The position numbers and the translations under genes are program-made. The notes beneath the pieces are model-generated. The model saw only the letters and a program-made list of their open reading frames with translations. It did not search any database and had not been told where the DNA came from. Source: Marivivens sp. (GTDB lineage: Bacteria > Pseudomonadota > Alphaproteobacteria > Rhodobacterales > Rhodobacteraceae). Taken from it: a DNA stretch of 64,000 nt. Positions 8,391-15,737 of the stretch are shown one piece after another (the stretch's first letter is position 1; every line of letters starts with the position of its first letter). The stretch covers positions 62,001-126,000 of the forward strand of contig JAHEBU010000008.1 of assembly GCA_024642115.1 (NCBI GenBank). Reading direction: 5' to 3'.

Positions 8391-9745
8391 GACGTGTCAT
8401 GCTGTTTGCGATCACCGTCCTTACCTCTTGCACGGCCACCCCACCCTCGTCCGTCGCCACCCGGGCGATGGTCATGCCGGATGCCCTGCCCGCGATGAAA
8501 TCGTTCAACGCCCAGCGGGCCGACGCGCCCGCCCGCTCGAACGCAGAGATGGAGCGCGACTTCCTCGACCTCGTGTTCCGGATGGAAAGCGGTCGACCGA
8601 TTCCCTTCATGACCCGGTTCGAGGAACCGATCAGCGTGCGCGTCACGGGCGATGTCACCCCGACGCTTGTGCCGGACCTGCGGGTGCTGCTTGACCGTTT
8701 GCGGTCCGAGGCCGGGATCGACATCTTCATGACCGGCGCGCCGGACGCAAAGATCACCATTCAGGTCATCAGCAGCGAGGAATTGCATCGCGCCGTGCCA
8801 AATGCGGCCTGTTTTGTTGTCCCCCGGGTGAGCAGCTGGGCGGAATACAAGGCCGCGCGCGGCACCGGATCGGTGGACTGGACCACGCTTACCCGCCGCG
8901 ATCATGCAGCCGTGTTCATTCCCGGTGACGTGTCGCCGCAGGAAATCCGCGACTGTCTGCACGAAGAACTGGCGCAGGGTCTAGGTCCGCTCAACGACCT
9001 CTATCGTCTGCCCGATTCGGTCTACAACGACGACAACATAAACGCAGTCCTGACGGGCTTCGACATGCTGACCTTGCGGGCCTACTATTCGCCCGAACTT
9101 CACAACGGCATGACCCGGGCCGAAGTGGCCGCCCGGCTGCCGGCCCTGTTCGCCCGGCTCAACCCGAGGGGCGAGGCGATTGGCGCCCGGCCGGTTCTGG
9201 AAAACGGGCGCGACTGGATCGACGCTGTCGAAACCGCCATGAGCAGCGGATCAATGCCCGCCCGCCGCCGTCAGGCTGCGGAAACCGCCGTGCAAATCGC
9301 CCGCTCCAACCACTTGGCCGGCGCACGGGAAGGTTTTGCCTATTACGCCTATGGCCGCCTTCAGGTGGGATATGATCAGGATGGGGCGCTTGACGCCTTC
9401 CGCGCCGCCGACCGCGCCTATCGTCAAAGCCCGCTGACCGAATTGCATGTGGCCCACGTCGCCGTGCAGTTGGCCGCCTTTGCCCTGCGGGCCGGGGATG
9501 CGGACGCGCTGTTGCGCATCACGACCGAGGCGATCCCGATTGCCCGGCGGCATGAAAACGCCTCGCTTCTGGCGACTCTGATGATGTTCCAGGCCGAGGC
9601 GCTGGATATCGCCGGGCGCGGCACAGAGGCGCAGGCTGTCCGGCTGGACAGTCTGGGCTGGGCGCGATACGGCTTTGGGTCAGAACAGAACGTGCGGGCT
9701 CGCCTGCGCGAAATCGCGGCGCTCAATCCGCTCAAACAAGGCTGA
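8387..9745 (+). CDS. DUF2927-like lipoprotein
   Basis: 452-residue envelope lipoprotein. The first residues form a short signal ending in a lipobox (VLTSC, Cys near residue 15), so it is probably anchored in the membrane facing the periplasm. The body carries the DUF2927 signature CLHEELAQGLG, a HEExxQ sequence resembling a metallopeptidase helix, together with the preceding VSSWAEYKAARG region. The C-terminal third is helical and alanine-rich, with TPR-like spacing (AYGRLQVGYDQDGALDAF). SD GGAGG precedes the ATG. It sits between the MoxR and VWA genes. Enzymatic activity has not been established for the family. Confidence 0.75.
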   Translation: MRRVMLFAITVLTSCTATPPSSVATRAMVMPDALPAMKSFNAQRADAPARSNAEMERDFLDLVFRMESGRPIPFMTRFEEPISVRVTGDVTPTLVPDLRVLLDRLRSEAGIDIFMTGAPDAKITIQVISSEELHRAVPNAACFVVPRVSSWAEYKAARGTGSVDWTTLTRRDHAAVFIPGDVSPQEIRDCLHEELAQGLGPLNDLYRLPDSVYNDDNINAVLTGFDMLTLRAYYSPELHNGMTRAEVAARLPALFARLNPRGEAIGARPVLENGRDWIDAVETAMSSGSMPARRRQAAETAVQIARSNHLAGAREGFAYYAYGRLQVGYDQDGALDAFRAADRAYRQSPLTELHVAHVAVQLAAFALRAGDADALLRITTEAIPIARRHENASLLATLMMFQAEALDIAGRGTEAQAVRLDSLGWARYGFGSEQNVRARLREIAALNPLKQG

Positions 9746-9749
9746 CCCC

Positions 9750-9920
9750 ATGATCTATCCTCTGTCCGGACTGGTCCTTGGCGCGCTGCTGGGGGCGGTC
9801 CGGGCGCGGTTGCGCAAGGGCGACCTGCTGGACATGGCCCAATGGGGTGCTGTCTTTGCCATCCTCGGCGCACTGATCGGGCTTGCGGTTCTGATCGGCA
9901 TCGAACGCAGCTACGTCTGA
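9750..9920 (+). CDS. Small two-helix membrane protein
   Basis: 56 residues with two hydrophobic segments (LSGLVLGALLGAV and VFAILGALIGLAVLIG) joined by a basic, then acidic, loop (RARLRKGDLLD), consistent with a helical hairpin in the inner membrane. It follows the lipoprotein stop by 4 bases and precedes the VWA gene by 4 bases, so it is part of the same operon. I chose the ATG at 9750; the open frame upstream reads through the previous gene. No family recognised. Confidence 0.7.
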   Translation: MIYPLSGLVLGALLGAVRARLRKGDLLDMAQWGAVFAILGALIGLAVLIGIERSYV

Positions 9921-9924
9921 TCCG

Positions 9925-11112
9925 ATGTTCCTGCCCTTCTTCGATCAGTTGAGGAAGGCAGGCGTCCCGGTCAGCCTGCGCGAGTTCCTCACCTGGCTCG
10001 AAGCAATGGCGGCCGACCTTGCCACTTATGACGTGGATGCGTTCTATTATCTGGCCCGGACCGTGCTGGTCAAAGACGAACGGCACATCGACCGATTTGA
10101 CCGCGCCTTTGCCGCCAGTTTCGCAGGGCTCGAGGCCATCAGCGCCCAGCAGGTGATCGAAGCGCTGGATCTGCCCGCAGACTGGCTGGCAAAACTGGCT
10201 GAAAAGCACCTGACCGCCGATGAAAAGGCGCAGATCGACGCGCTGGGCGGTTTTGACAAACTGATGGAAACCCTGCGCCAGCGTCTTGCCGAACAGCAGG
10301 GCCGCCATCAGGGCGGGTCCAAATGGGTTGGCACCGCGGGCACCTCGCCCTTTGGCGCCTATGGCTACAATCCCGAAGGCGTGCGCATCGGTCAGGACAA
10401 AAGCCGCCACCAGCGGGCGGTCAAGGTCTGGGACAAACGCGAATTCCGCAACCTCGACGACACCGTCGAACTGGGTACCCGCAACATCAAGGTGGCGCTG
10501 CGCAGGCTGCGCCGATGGGCGCGGGATGGGGCCGTCGAAGAGCTTGACCTTGACGGGACCATCCGGGCGACCGCCGAACATGGCTGGCTGGACGTGCAGA
10601 CCCGGCCCGAACGACGCAACGCGGTCAAGGTGCTGCTGTTTTTCGACATTGGCGGGTCGATGGACCCGCATATCCGCGTGGTCGAAGAGCTGTTTTCAGC
10701 GGCCAAGGCCGAATTCCGGCACCTCGAACACTTTTATTTCCATAACTGCCTGTACGAAGGCGTCTGGCGCGACAACCGCAGGCGCTGGGACGCGCAGACC
10801 CCGACCTGGGATATCCTGCGCACCTATGGCCCTGATTACAAATGCATCTTTGTGGGCGATGCGTCGATGTCGCCCTACGAAATCGCCCATCCGGGCGGGG
10901 CTAACGAACACTGGAACGCCGAGGCGGGCGAGGTCTGGCTGGCCCGCGCCCGGGATCAGTGGCCGGGGCATCTGTGGATCAACCCCCTGCCCGAACGGTT
11001 CTGGCCACACACGCAATCGGTGCAAATGATCCGGGCGATCTTTGGCGCGGACCGCATGGTGCCGATGACGCTGGAAGGGCTGACCCAAGGGATGAAGGCG
11101 CTGGGGCGATGA
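9925..11112 (+). CDS. VWA-domain protein, CoxE-like MoxR partner
   Basis: 395-residue soluble protein with a C-terminal von Willebrand factor A domain of the CoxE type. The N-terminal region (FFDQLRKAGVPVSLREFLTW) is characteristic of this family. The MIDAS-like motif is DIGGSMD near residue 240, with Gly where classical MIDAS has Ser (DxSxS), a variant common in this subgroup as I recall it. The middle includes GTSPFGAYGYNPEGVR. It normally works with a MoxR ATPase, and one is encoded upstream in this operon. The ATG overlaps nothing upstream; the next gene begins in its stop codon (ATGA). Confidence 0.88.
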   Translation: MFLPFFDQLRKAGVPVSLREFLTWLEAMAADLATYDVDAFYYLARTVLVKDERHIDRFDRAFAASFAGLEAISAQQVIEALDLPADWLAKLAEKHLTADEKAQIDALGGFDKLMETLRQRLAEQQGRHQGGSKWVGTAGTSPFGAYGYNPEGVRIGQDKSRHQRAVKVWDKREFRNLDDTVELGTRNIKVALRRLRRWARDGAVEELDLDGTIRATAEHGWLDVQTRPERRNAVKVLLFFDIGGSMDPHIRVVEELFSAAKAEFRHLEHFYFHNCLYEGVWRDNRRRWDAQTPTWDILRTYGPDYKCIFVGDASMSPYEIAHPGGANEHWNAEAGEVWLARARDQWPGHLWINPLPERFWPHTQSVQMIRAIFGADRMVPMTLEGLTQGMKALGR

Positions 11113-11462
11113 TGGCCCGTCTGACATCGCTGTGGCAGCATCACCGCGCCCTGCTGATCGTGTTTGTCGTGGTGGCCGGGGTGACAGTCGGGTTCGGTGT
11201 TCGCACCGTCACATCCGCGATCTACTGGATGGACCCCGCCCACCAGGACCAGCGGATCGAAGGGTGGATGACGCCGCACTACGTTGCGGACTCCTACCAC
11301 CTGCCCCGCGAAGTGGTCGGCCCCGCTCTGTTCATGGATCCTGCCGGTCCAAACCAGCGGCTCAACCTCGAACAGATCGCGGCGCAACACGGGCTGACGC
11401 TGACCCAGTTGCAAGACCGGATCGACACTGCCGCCGCCGCGTTTCGGAGCGGCCAGCAGTGA
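11109..11462 (+). CDS. Small membrane-anchored protein of unknown function
   Basis: 117 residues: one N-terminal membrane helix (ALLIVFVVVAGVTVGFGV) and a soluble, probably periplasmic, domain containing PHYVADSYHLPREVVGPAL and an LNLEQIAAQHGLTLTQLQ helix that resembles a DNA- or peptidoglycan-associated helix-turn-helix-like repeat. Starts in the stop codon of the VWA gene; a second ATG at 11112 is possible. Ends in an overlap with the DedA gene (GTGA). Conserved context suggests an accessory role with the MoxR-VWA pair, but I do not recognise a family. Confidence 0.7.
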   Translation: MMARLTSLWQHHRALLIVFVVVAGVTVGFGVRTVTSAIYWMDPAHQDQRIEGWMTPHYVADSYHLPREVVGPALFMDPAGPNQRLNLEQIAAQHGLTLTQLQDRIDTAAAAFRSGQQ

Positions 11463-12064
11463 CTGCGACAGCCCTTGCCCTTCTGACGCAGTACGGCGCA
11501 GTGATCCTGTTTGCGGCAACCTTTCTCAGCTGTCTGGCTGTGCCCATCCCCACTTCGCTGATGATGCTGGCAGGGGGCAGTTTTGCGGCCACCGGCGACC
11601 TTGTCCTGTGGCAGACCGCACTGGCCGCGCTGATCGGGGCAATTGTCGGCGACAACGTGGGCTATCTGATCGGGCGGCGGGCCAATAGCCGTTTGAACAC
11701 GTGGCTGTCGCGCAAACCCGGCCGCCAGAGCTTGCGCGTCCGGGCCGAGCGTTACATGGAAAAATGGGGCGATGCGGGCGTATTCCTCAGCCGTTGGCTG
11801 GTCAGTCCGCTGGGGCCTTATGTCAATTTCGGCGCCGGGATGGCGCCGCTCGACCACGGGCGTTTCGCTCTTTGGGCGGCCTTGGGCGAATGTGTCTGGG
11901 TCGGGGTCTATGTGGGTCTGGGATACACGTTTTCGGATCAGATGACGCAGGTGGCGTCGGTTCTGGGCAATGCCAGCGGGTTTCTGGTGGGGGCGCTGGT
12001 CACGCTTGGCTTGGGTCGCTGGCTCTGGACGCGCGTGACACCGTCATCCGTCGACCGGGTCTAG
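11459..12064 (+). CDS. DedA-family membrane protein
   Basis: 201-residue integral membrane protein of the DedA/VTT (SNARE-associated) family. Markers are the reentrant-loop region VPIPTSLMMLAGG near residue 25, GDNVGYLIGR near 65, and FLSRWLVSPLGPYVNFGAG near 115. DedA proteins act in undecaprenyl-phosphate/phospholipid translocation and envelope homeostasis. The start is GTG at 11459, overlapping the previous stop by 4 bases; the open frame to 11132 overlaps another gene and is not used. It converges on the small ORF at 12061. Confidence 0.85.
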   Translation: MTATALALLTQYGAVILFAATFLSCLAVPIPTSLMMLAGGSFAATGDLVLWQTALAALIGAIVGDNVGYLIGRRANSRLNTWLSRKPGRQSLRVRAERYMEKWGDAGVFLSRWLVSPLGPYVNFGAGMAPLDHGRFALWAALGECVWVGVYVGLGYTFSDQMTQVASVLGNASGFLVGALVTLGLGRWLWTRVTPSSVDRV

Positions 12065-12240
12065 TTCGTGCTGGTCTGCGACCCACGCCCATCTTGCTGG
12101 GCCAGTTGCGACAAAAGGTCGGACAGCCGGTCAGACGCGTCCCCCTCTGCCCCTTTGGGCAAATCGGTGCCGATGGCCCGGCGCAACGCGGTCCGCAAAC
12201 AGTCTTGATCCAGATCTTTTCCGCTCAATCCGCGGGGCAT
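12061..12240 (-). CDS. Small NepR-like protein (possible anti-sigma factor)
   Basis: 59 residues from ATG at 12240, or 67 from ATG at 12264. The C-terminal helix DRLSDLLSQLAQQD resembles the second helix of NepR, the anti-sigma factor that sequesters EcfG (typically VPDRF..LL.QL). The first helix CLRTALRRAIG is less similar, and no ecfG or phyR gene is in view, so this is a weak family call. An EcfG-type promoter lies just upstream and would put the transcript start near 12270, favouring the 12240 start, which has a GAAAGG seven bases ahead. Its 3' end overlaps dedA by 4 bases. Confidence 0.5.
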   Translation of the reverse strand: MPRGLSGKDLDQDCLRTALRRAIGTDLPKGAEGDASDRLSDLLSQLAQQDGRGSQTSTN

Positions 12241-12276
12241 GGCATGGCCTTTCAGTTTTCGCATCTTGCATGGACT

Positions 12277-12302
12277 ATCGTCCGAGACAGTGAATGGGTT
12301 CC
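12277..12302 (-). promoter_or_regulatory. EcfG-like (general stress response) promoter
   Basis: On the minus strand the sequence reads GGAAC (12298-12302), 17 bases, then CGAT (12277-12280). The EcfG consensus is GGAAC-N16/17-CGTT, so the -35 element is perfect and the -10 has one mismatch. It is placed correctly to drive the NepR-like ORF. Confidence 0.5.
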
Positions 12303-12383
12303 TAAACTCTCACGCAAATGTCACATTAAGTGTCAGAAATGGCACAACTTGAATGAACGGCCGGGCGATGCCATATCGCTGGA

Positions 12384-13067
12384 ATGTTGAAATTCACCCC
12401 GATCCTGCTGGCGCTTGTCTATGGCCTTGCGATGTATCGGTTTTCCGTCTGGCGGACGACACGGGAACTGGACGCACGGTCAACCGAACTGGCCGATGCC
12501 ACGCTGCGCGACCTGTGCGCGCGGATGGCCAAGGCGCTCGAGATCGAGCGGATCAAGGTCCACATCTACGAAATCGACCCAATCAACGGGTTGGCCGCCC
12601 CGGACGGGCGCATCTTTATCACCCGCGGATTTTACGACCGCTACCGGCAGGGCGTCGTGACCGCCGAAGAGATGGCGTCAGTCATCGCGCACGAACTGGG
12701 GCATGTCGCGCTGGGTCACGCGCGGCGGCGGATGATCGACTTTTCCGGGCAGAACGCCATGCGCACGGCACTGGCGATGATGCTGAACCGGGTCCTGCCG
12801 GGGGTTGGCATGATCATCGCCAACGGGCTGATGTCACTGCTCACCGCCCGGCTCAGCCGCGCCGACGAATTCGAGGCCGACGCCTATGCCAGCGCCCTGC
12901 TGGTCAAGGCGGGGATCGGCACGGCCCCGCAAAAATCGCTGTTTGAAAAGCTCGATCACCTGACAGGCGCACGGGGAGCCGCCACGCCAGCGTGGTTGTC
13001 CAGCCACCCCGGCACCACTGACCGGATCGCCGCCATCGCCGCCAACGAACGGAAATGGCAGGGCTGA
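12384..13067 (+). CDS. M48-family metalloprotease
   Basis: 227-residue zinc peptidase of the M48/HtpX-like family. The active site is HELGHVALGH (zinc His and catalytic Glu, near residue 100), and the third ligand is in EFEADAYAS near residue 158. There is one N-terminal hydrophobic segment (LLALVYGLAMYRFSV) that could be a membrane anchor or signal, and no cysteine lipobox. A likely role is envelope protein quality control, by analogy with BepA/YcaL/HtpX relatives. Divergent from the NepR-like gene; ends 9 bases before the converging PIN gene. Confidence 0.85.
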   Translation: MLKFTPILLALVYGLAMYRFSVWRTTRELDARSTELADATLRDLCARMAKALEIERIKVHIYEIDPINGLAAPDGRIFITRGFYDRYRQGVVTAEEMASVIAHELGHVALGHARRRMIDFSGQNAMRTALAMMLNRVLPGVGMIIANGLMSLLTARLSRADEFEADAYASALLVKAGIGTAPQKSLFEKLDHLTGARGAATPAWLSSHPGTTDRIAAIAANERKWQG

Positions 13068-13076
13068 TCGCTTGGC

Positions 13077-13634
13077 CTAGTCTCGGGGATCGTCCCGCGT
13101 CATCGCCTTGCCCAGACGCGGCAGACGCGCCTTTTTCATCAACCCGCGCAAGGTGAAATCCTCGCCTGACAGCCGCCGTGCCTCGGCCAGAACGGCCTCG
13201 GCTACGCCGCGCACGATGTCCGGGTGATCTTGCCAGAGCGCCAGAAGGAATTCGTCAGGGTCGCGGCGATCCAACCCCTCTTCCTCAAGGATATTGCGCG
13301 GAAAATCCTTGGCATTGTTGGTCAGGATAAGGTCGGCCGATCCGGCAATGGCTGCGGCCAAGACATGGATATCGGCTGGATCGGGCAGCCATAGCCGTTG
13401 TTCCAGACCGGGGCTTACAGGGATCGCGGCCGCCGGAAACCGGGCCTGCAACAGCGCTATTTCGCCCCGCGCCTGCGCCTCGCCCTGCGGCCCCAACTTG
13501 GCGGCAGCGCGCGCCCATTCCTCCAGCAGGCGGGCGGACCAGCGGGCCTCGAACAAACCCGCCTCGGCGACGCCGACCACCACTTCGCGCATCACGGTCG
13601 GATAAAGGACGCAGGCGTCGATGACGACTCTCAT
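13077..13634 (-). CDS. PIN-domain protein (putative RNase, VapC-like fold)
   Basis: 185 residues with a PIN nuclease domain: MRVVIDACVLYPTV carries the first catalytic Asp, the middle contains an acidic helix (LLEEWARA), and DLILTNNAKDFP carries the C-terminal Asp of the active site. The C-terminal 50 residues are basic and outside the core fold. The start ATG at 13634 overlaps the stop of the methyltransferase by 4 bases, so they form an operon. No VapB-type antitoxin gene is adjacent, which argues against an ordinary toxin-antitoxin pair; a role in RNA processing alongside an rRNA methyltransferase is only inference from context. Confidence 0.8.
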   Translation of the reverse strand: MRVVIDACVLYPTVMREVVVGVAEAGLFEARWSARLLEEWARAAAKLGPQGEAQARGEIALLQARFPAAAIPVSPGLEQRLWLPDPADIHVLAAAIAGSADLILTNNAKDFPRNILEEEGLDRRDPDEFLLALWQDHPDIVRGVAEAVLAEARRLSGEDFTLRGLMKKARLPRLGKAMTRDDPRD

Positions 13635-14839
13635 AGGCGAAAGAATATGGCCTTGAGATAGCCGCTTTCGGCCAGTTGCGGCAGCATCGGGTGGTCCGGC
13701 CCGGCAAAGCCGGTGTGGATCAGCTGCGCCTTGCGGTCCGGGTCGTTCAAGCCCCGCCCGATGCCCCGGGCGGACGCGTTGCGGAACGCGGTCAGGTCGG
13801 CGGCATGGCTGCACGAGCACAGGACCAGATAGCCGCCGGGGGCCACCAAGGGCGACGCAAGGCGGGCAAGCCGTTCATAGGCCCGCAACCCCGCCTCGAG
13901 CGATTGGCGGTTGGGGGCGAATGCGGGCGGGTCGCAGATCACCAGATCGAACAGGTGATCGTCGCCGCCGATATCGGTCAGCACGTCAAACGCATCGCCC
14001 ACGCGGGTCTTGAACTGCTTGGTCACGCCCATGGCCTTGGCCCCGGCATTGGCCAGCTCGATTGCCGGAACAGACCCGTCAACAGCCACGACGCTTTCGG
14101 CCCCGGCAGCCAGCGCCGCCAGACCAAAGCCGCCCACATGGGTAAACACGTCCAGCACCCGAGCCCCTTTGGCCAGCGAGGCGGCAAAGGCGTGGTTCGG
14201 GCGCTGGTCATAGAACAACCCGGTCTTTTGACCGCCCATCACATCGGCCATGTAGATGGCCCCGTTCATCGGAACAGGAATCGGGGCGTCAGGGGCCTGT
14301 CCCACCAGAACGCGGGTCTCTTCGGGCAACCCCTCCAGCGACCGGGCGCGGCCGGTGCCGTTCATCACGACCGTCTTGACGCCGGTGACCGTGACAAGGG
14401 CCGAGGTCAACTCGGCCAGCAACAGATCCGCCCAGGCGGCATTGGGTTGCACCACAGCCAGATCGCCAAAGCGGTCGATGACAACCCCGGGCAACCCGTC
14501 GGATTCAGCGTGAACAAGGCGATAGAACGGGTCCGGATACAGGCGCGCCCGCATCGCCAGCGCCTTTTCGATCCGGGCGACAAACCACGCCTCGTCGATC
14601 ACGGCCTCTGGATTGCGGTCCAGCACGCGGGCGGCAATCTTGCTGTCGGGGGTGACGGCGACCACGGCCATCGGGCGACGGTCGTCATCCTCCAGCAGGG
14701 CAAGGGTGCCGGGGGGCAGCGCCTTGGTGCGGCGGTCCAGGACCATTTCATTGTTGTAGACCCAGGGAAACCCGTGGCGGATCGCACGGGCATCGGCCTT
14801 GGGCAACAGGCGAACAGACGGGAATGAGGGCGGCATCAT
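13631..14839 (-). CDS. RlmI-like 23S rRNA cytosine-C5 methyltransferase
   Basis: 402-residue SAM-dependent methyltransferase with an N-terminal PUA-like domain (FPWVYNNEMVLDRRTKALPPG) and a Rossmann catalytic domain. Motif I is VLDVFTHVGGFGLAALAAGA (near residue 225), the acidic loop is VVAVDGS, and the motif IV region is DLVICDPPAFAPN (near 290). A cysteine (SCSH, near 345) corresponds to the m5C chemistry seen in RlmI. RlmI modifies C1962 of 23S rRNA in E. coli. The ORF opens with ATG-ATG at 14839. It is first of a two-gene operon with the PIN protein. Confidence 0.85.
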   Translation of the reverse strand: MMPPSFPSVRLLPKADARAIRHGFPWVYNNEMVLDRRTKALPPGTLALLEDDDRRPMAVVAVTPDSKIAARVLDRNPEAVIDEAWFVARIEKALAMRARLYPDPFYRLVHAESDGLPGVVIDRFGDLAVVQPNAAWADLLLAELTSALVTVTGVKTVVMNGTGRARSLEGLPEETRVLVGQAPDAPIPVPMNGAIYMADVMGGQKTGLFYDQRPNHAFAASLAKGARVLDVFTHVGGFGLAALAAGAESVVAVDGSVPAIELANAGAKAMGVTKQFKTRVGDAFDVLTDIGGDDHLFDLVICDPPAFAPNRQSLEAGLRAYERLARLASPLVAPGGYLVLCSCSHAADLTAFRNASARGIGRGLNDPDRKAQLIHTGFAGPDHPMLPQLAESGYLKAIFFRL

Positions 14840-14881
14840 GGCCGCCCTCCTATCCTGTTCGTCAGCGTGGCGAAAGGGGCG

Positions 14882-15496
14882 TCAGACAGCGCCCGCACGC
14901 GGGATCGCGCCTGTCAGTTCCTTGACCAGGGTCATGGTCAGGAAATCGGTGACGCGCACCTTTTCGGTCTGGCCGGTCTGATCCTCGTGGATCGCGGCCA
15001 ATCCGCCGGGGGCGGCCAGATCGGCCTCGACCCGGCGCGGGCCTTCGACGATCTCTCCGGTGGTGGCATTGCGGACAGTCATCGTAAAGATGATGTTGTA
15101 AACGCCGCCGATGGAATAACGGGTGCGCTCGGTCACGCCATGAAACCGGATCAGTTCGATATCGACCACCACGGGAACATCCCCGGTCAGCTTTTCGGCG
15201 CCGCGCGATGCGGCCTCTTCAAAGATCGCCTCAAGCTGGGTGTGCCGATCGCCCAAGGGGTCGCCCCGCCAGACGATATCTGTGATCGGGTAATATCCAT
15301 TTGCCTCGGACACCCGCAGGGACTGCGGTACGACGGCGCGAACGTCCGTCACGGTATAGGACCGGGTCGCCTGCGTGACCGTGGCGGCCGGATTTCCCAG
15401 ATCAAGCGGGGCATTTCGTGTCACGGTGTCCACGTTCGCGCATCCGGCCACCCCAAGGGCAAGACCCAGAACTGCAATGCTGCGTAGAATCTTCAT
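14882..15496 (-). CDS. Rhodobacteraceae lipoprotein (DUF6778-like)
   Basis: 204-residue lipoprotein: signal peptide MKILRSIAVLGLALGVAGC with the lipidated Cys at 19. The mature part starts with NVDTVTRNAPLDLG and contains a domain that may be DUF6778, known to me mainly from Rhodobacteraceae lipoproteins of unknown role. No catalytic motif is visible. It stands alone, divergent from edd across 241 bases. Confidence 0.7.
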   Translation of the reverse strand: MKILRSIAVLGLALGVAGCANVDTVTRNAPLDLGNPAATVTQATRSYTVTDVRAVVPQSLRVSEANGYYPITDIVWRGDPLGDRHTQLEAIFEEAASRGAEKLTGDVPVVVDIELIRFHGVTERTRYSIGGVYNIIFTMTVRNATTGEIVEGPRRVEADLAAPGGLAAIHEDQTGQTEKVRVTDFLTMTLVKELTGAIPRAGAV

Positions 15497-15670
15497 GTGA
15501 TCCCTCCGGGCATGACGCCCAATTATGGTTACCCCCAGCGGCTTGACCCTGAAAATGCCCCTCGATCAGGGCGGAAATGTGGAAACTTCGGACCGATTCA
15601 GTGTTTATTAACCAATCCACTTCAGCGCTCGCCCTGGGCAAGACACGGGGATTCACGCCCAAAAGGGCGT

Positions 15671-15684
15671 TGTTAGCGCTAACG
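15671..15684. promoter_or_regulatory. LacI-type operator upstream of edd
   Basis: TGTTAGCGCTAACG contains a perfect 12-base palindrome GTTAGCGCTAAC (15672-15683) with the central CG typical of LacI-family operators. It lies 54 bases before the edd ATG. In Rhodobacter sphaeroides the LacI-family regulator CceR controls the Entner-Doudoroff genes; an ortholog is the likely reader here. That assignment is inference; the palindrome is seen. Confidence 0.7.
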
Positions 15685-15737
15685 AAGCGTGTTAGGGAAA
15701 ACGTCTATACCCCCAGATTCGAGGACCTCAGGACGCC

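Noticed and set aside
13077-13634. PIN protein as a VapC toxin of a toxin-antitoxin pair
   Set aside because: No small antitoxin gene adjoins it; the only coupled gene is an rRNA methyltransferase.
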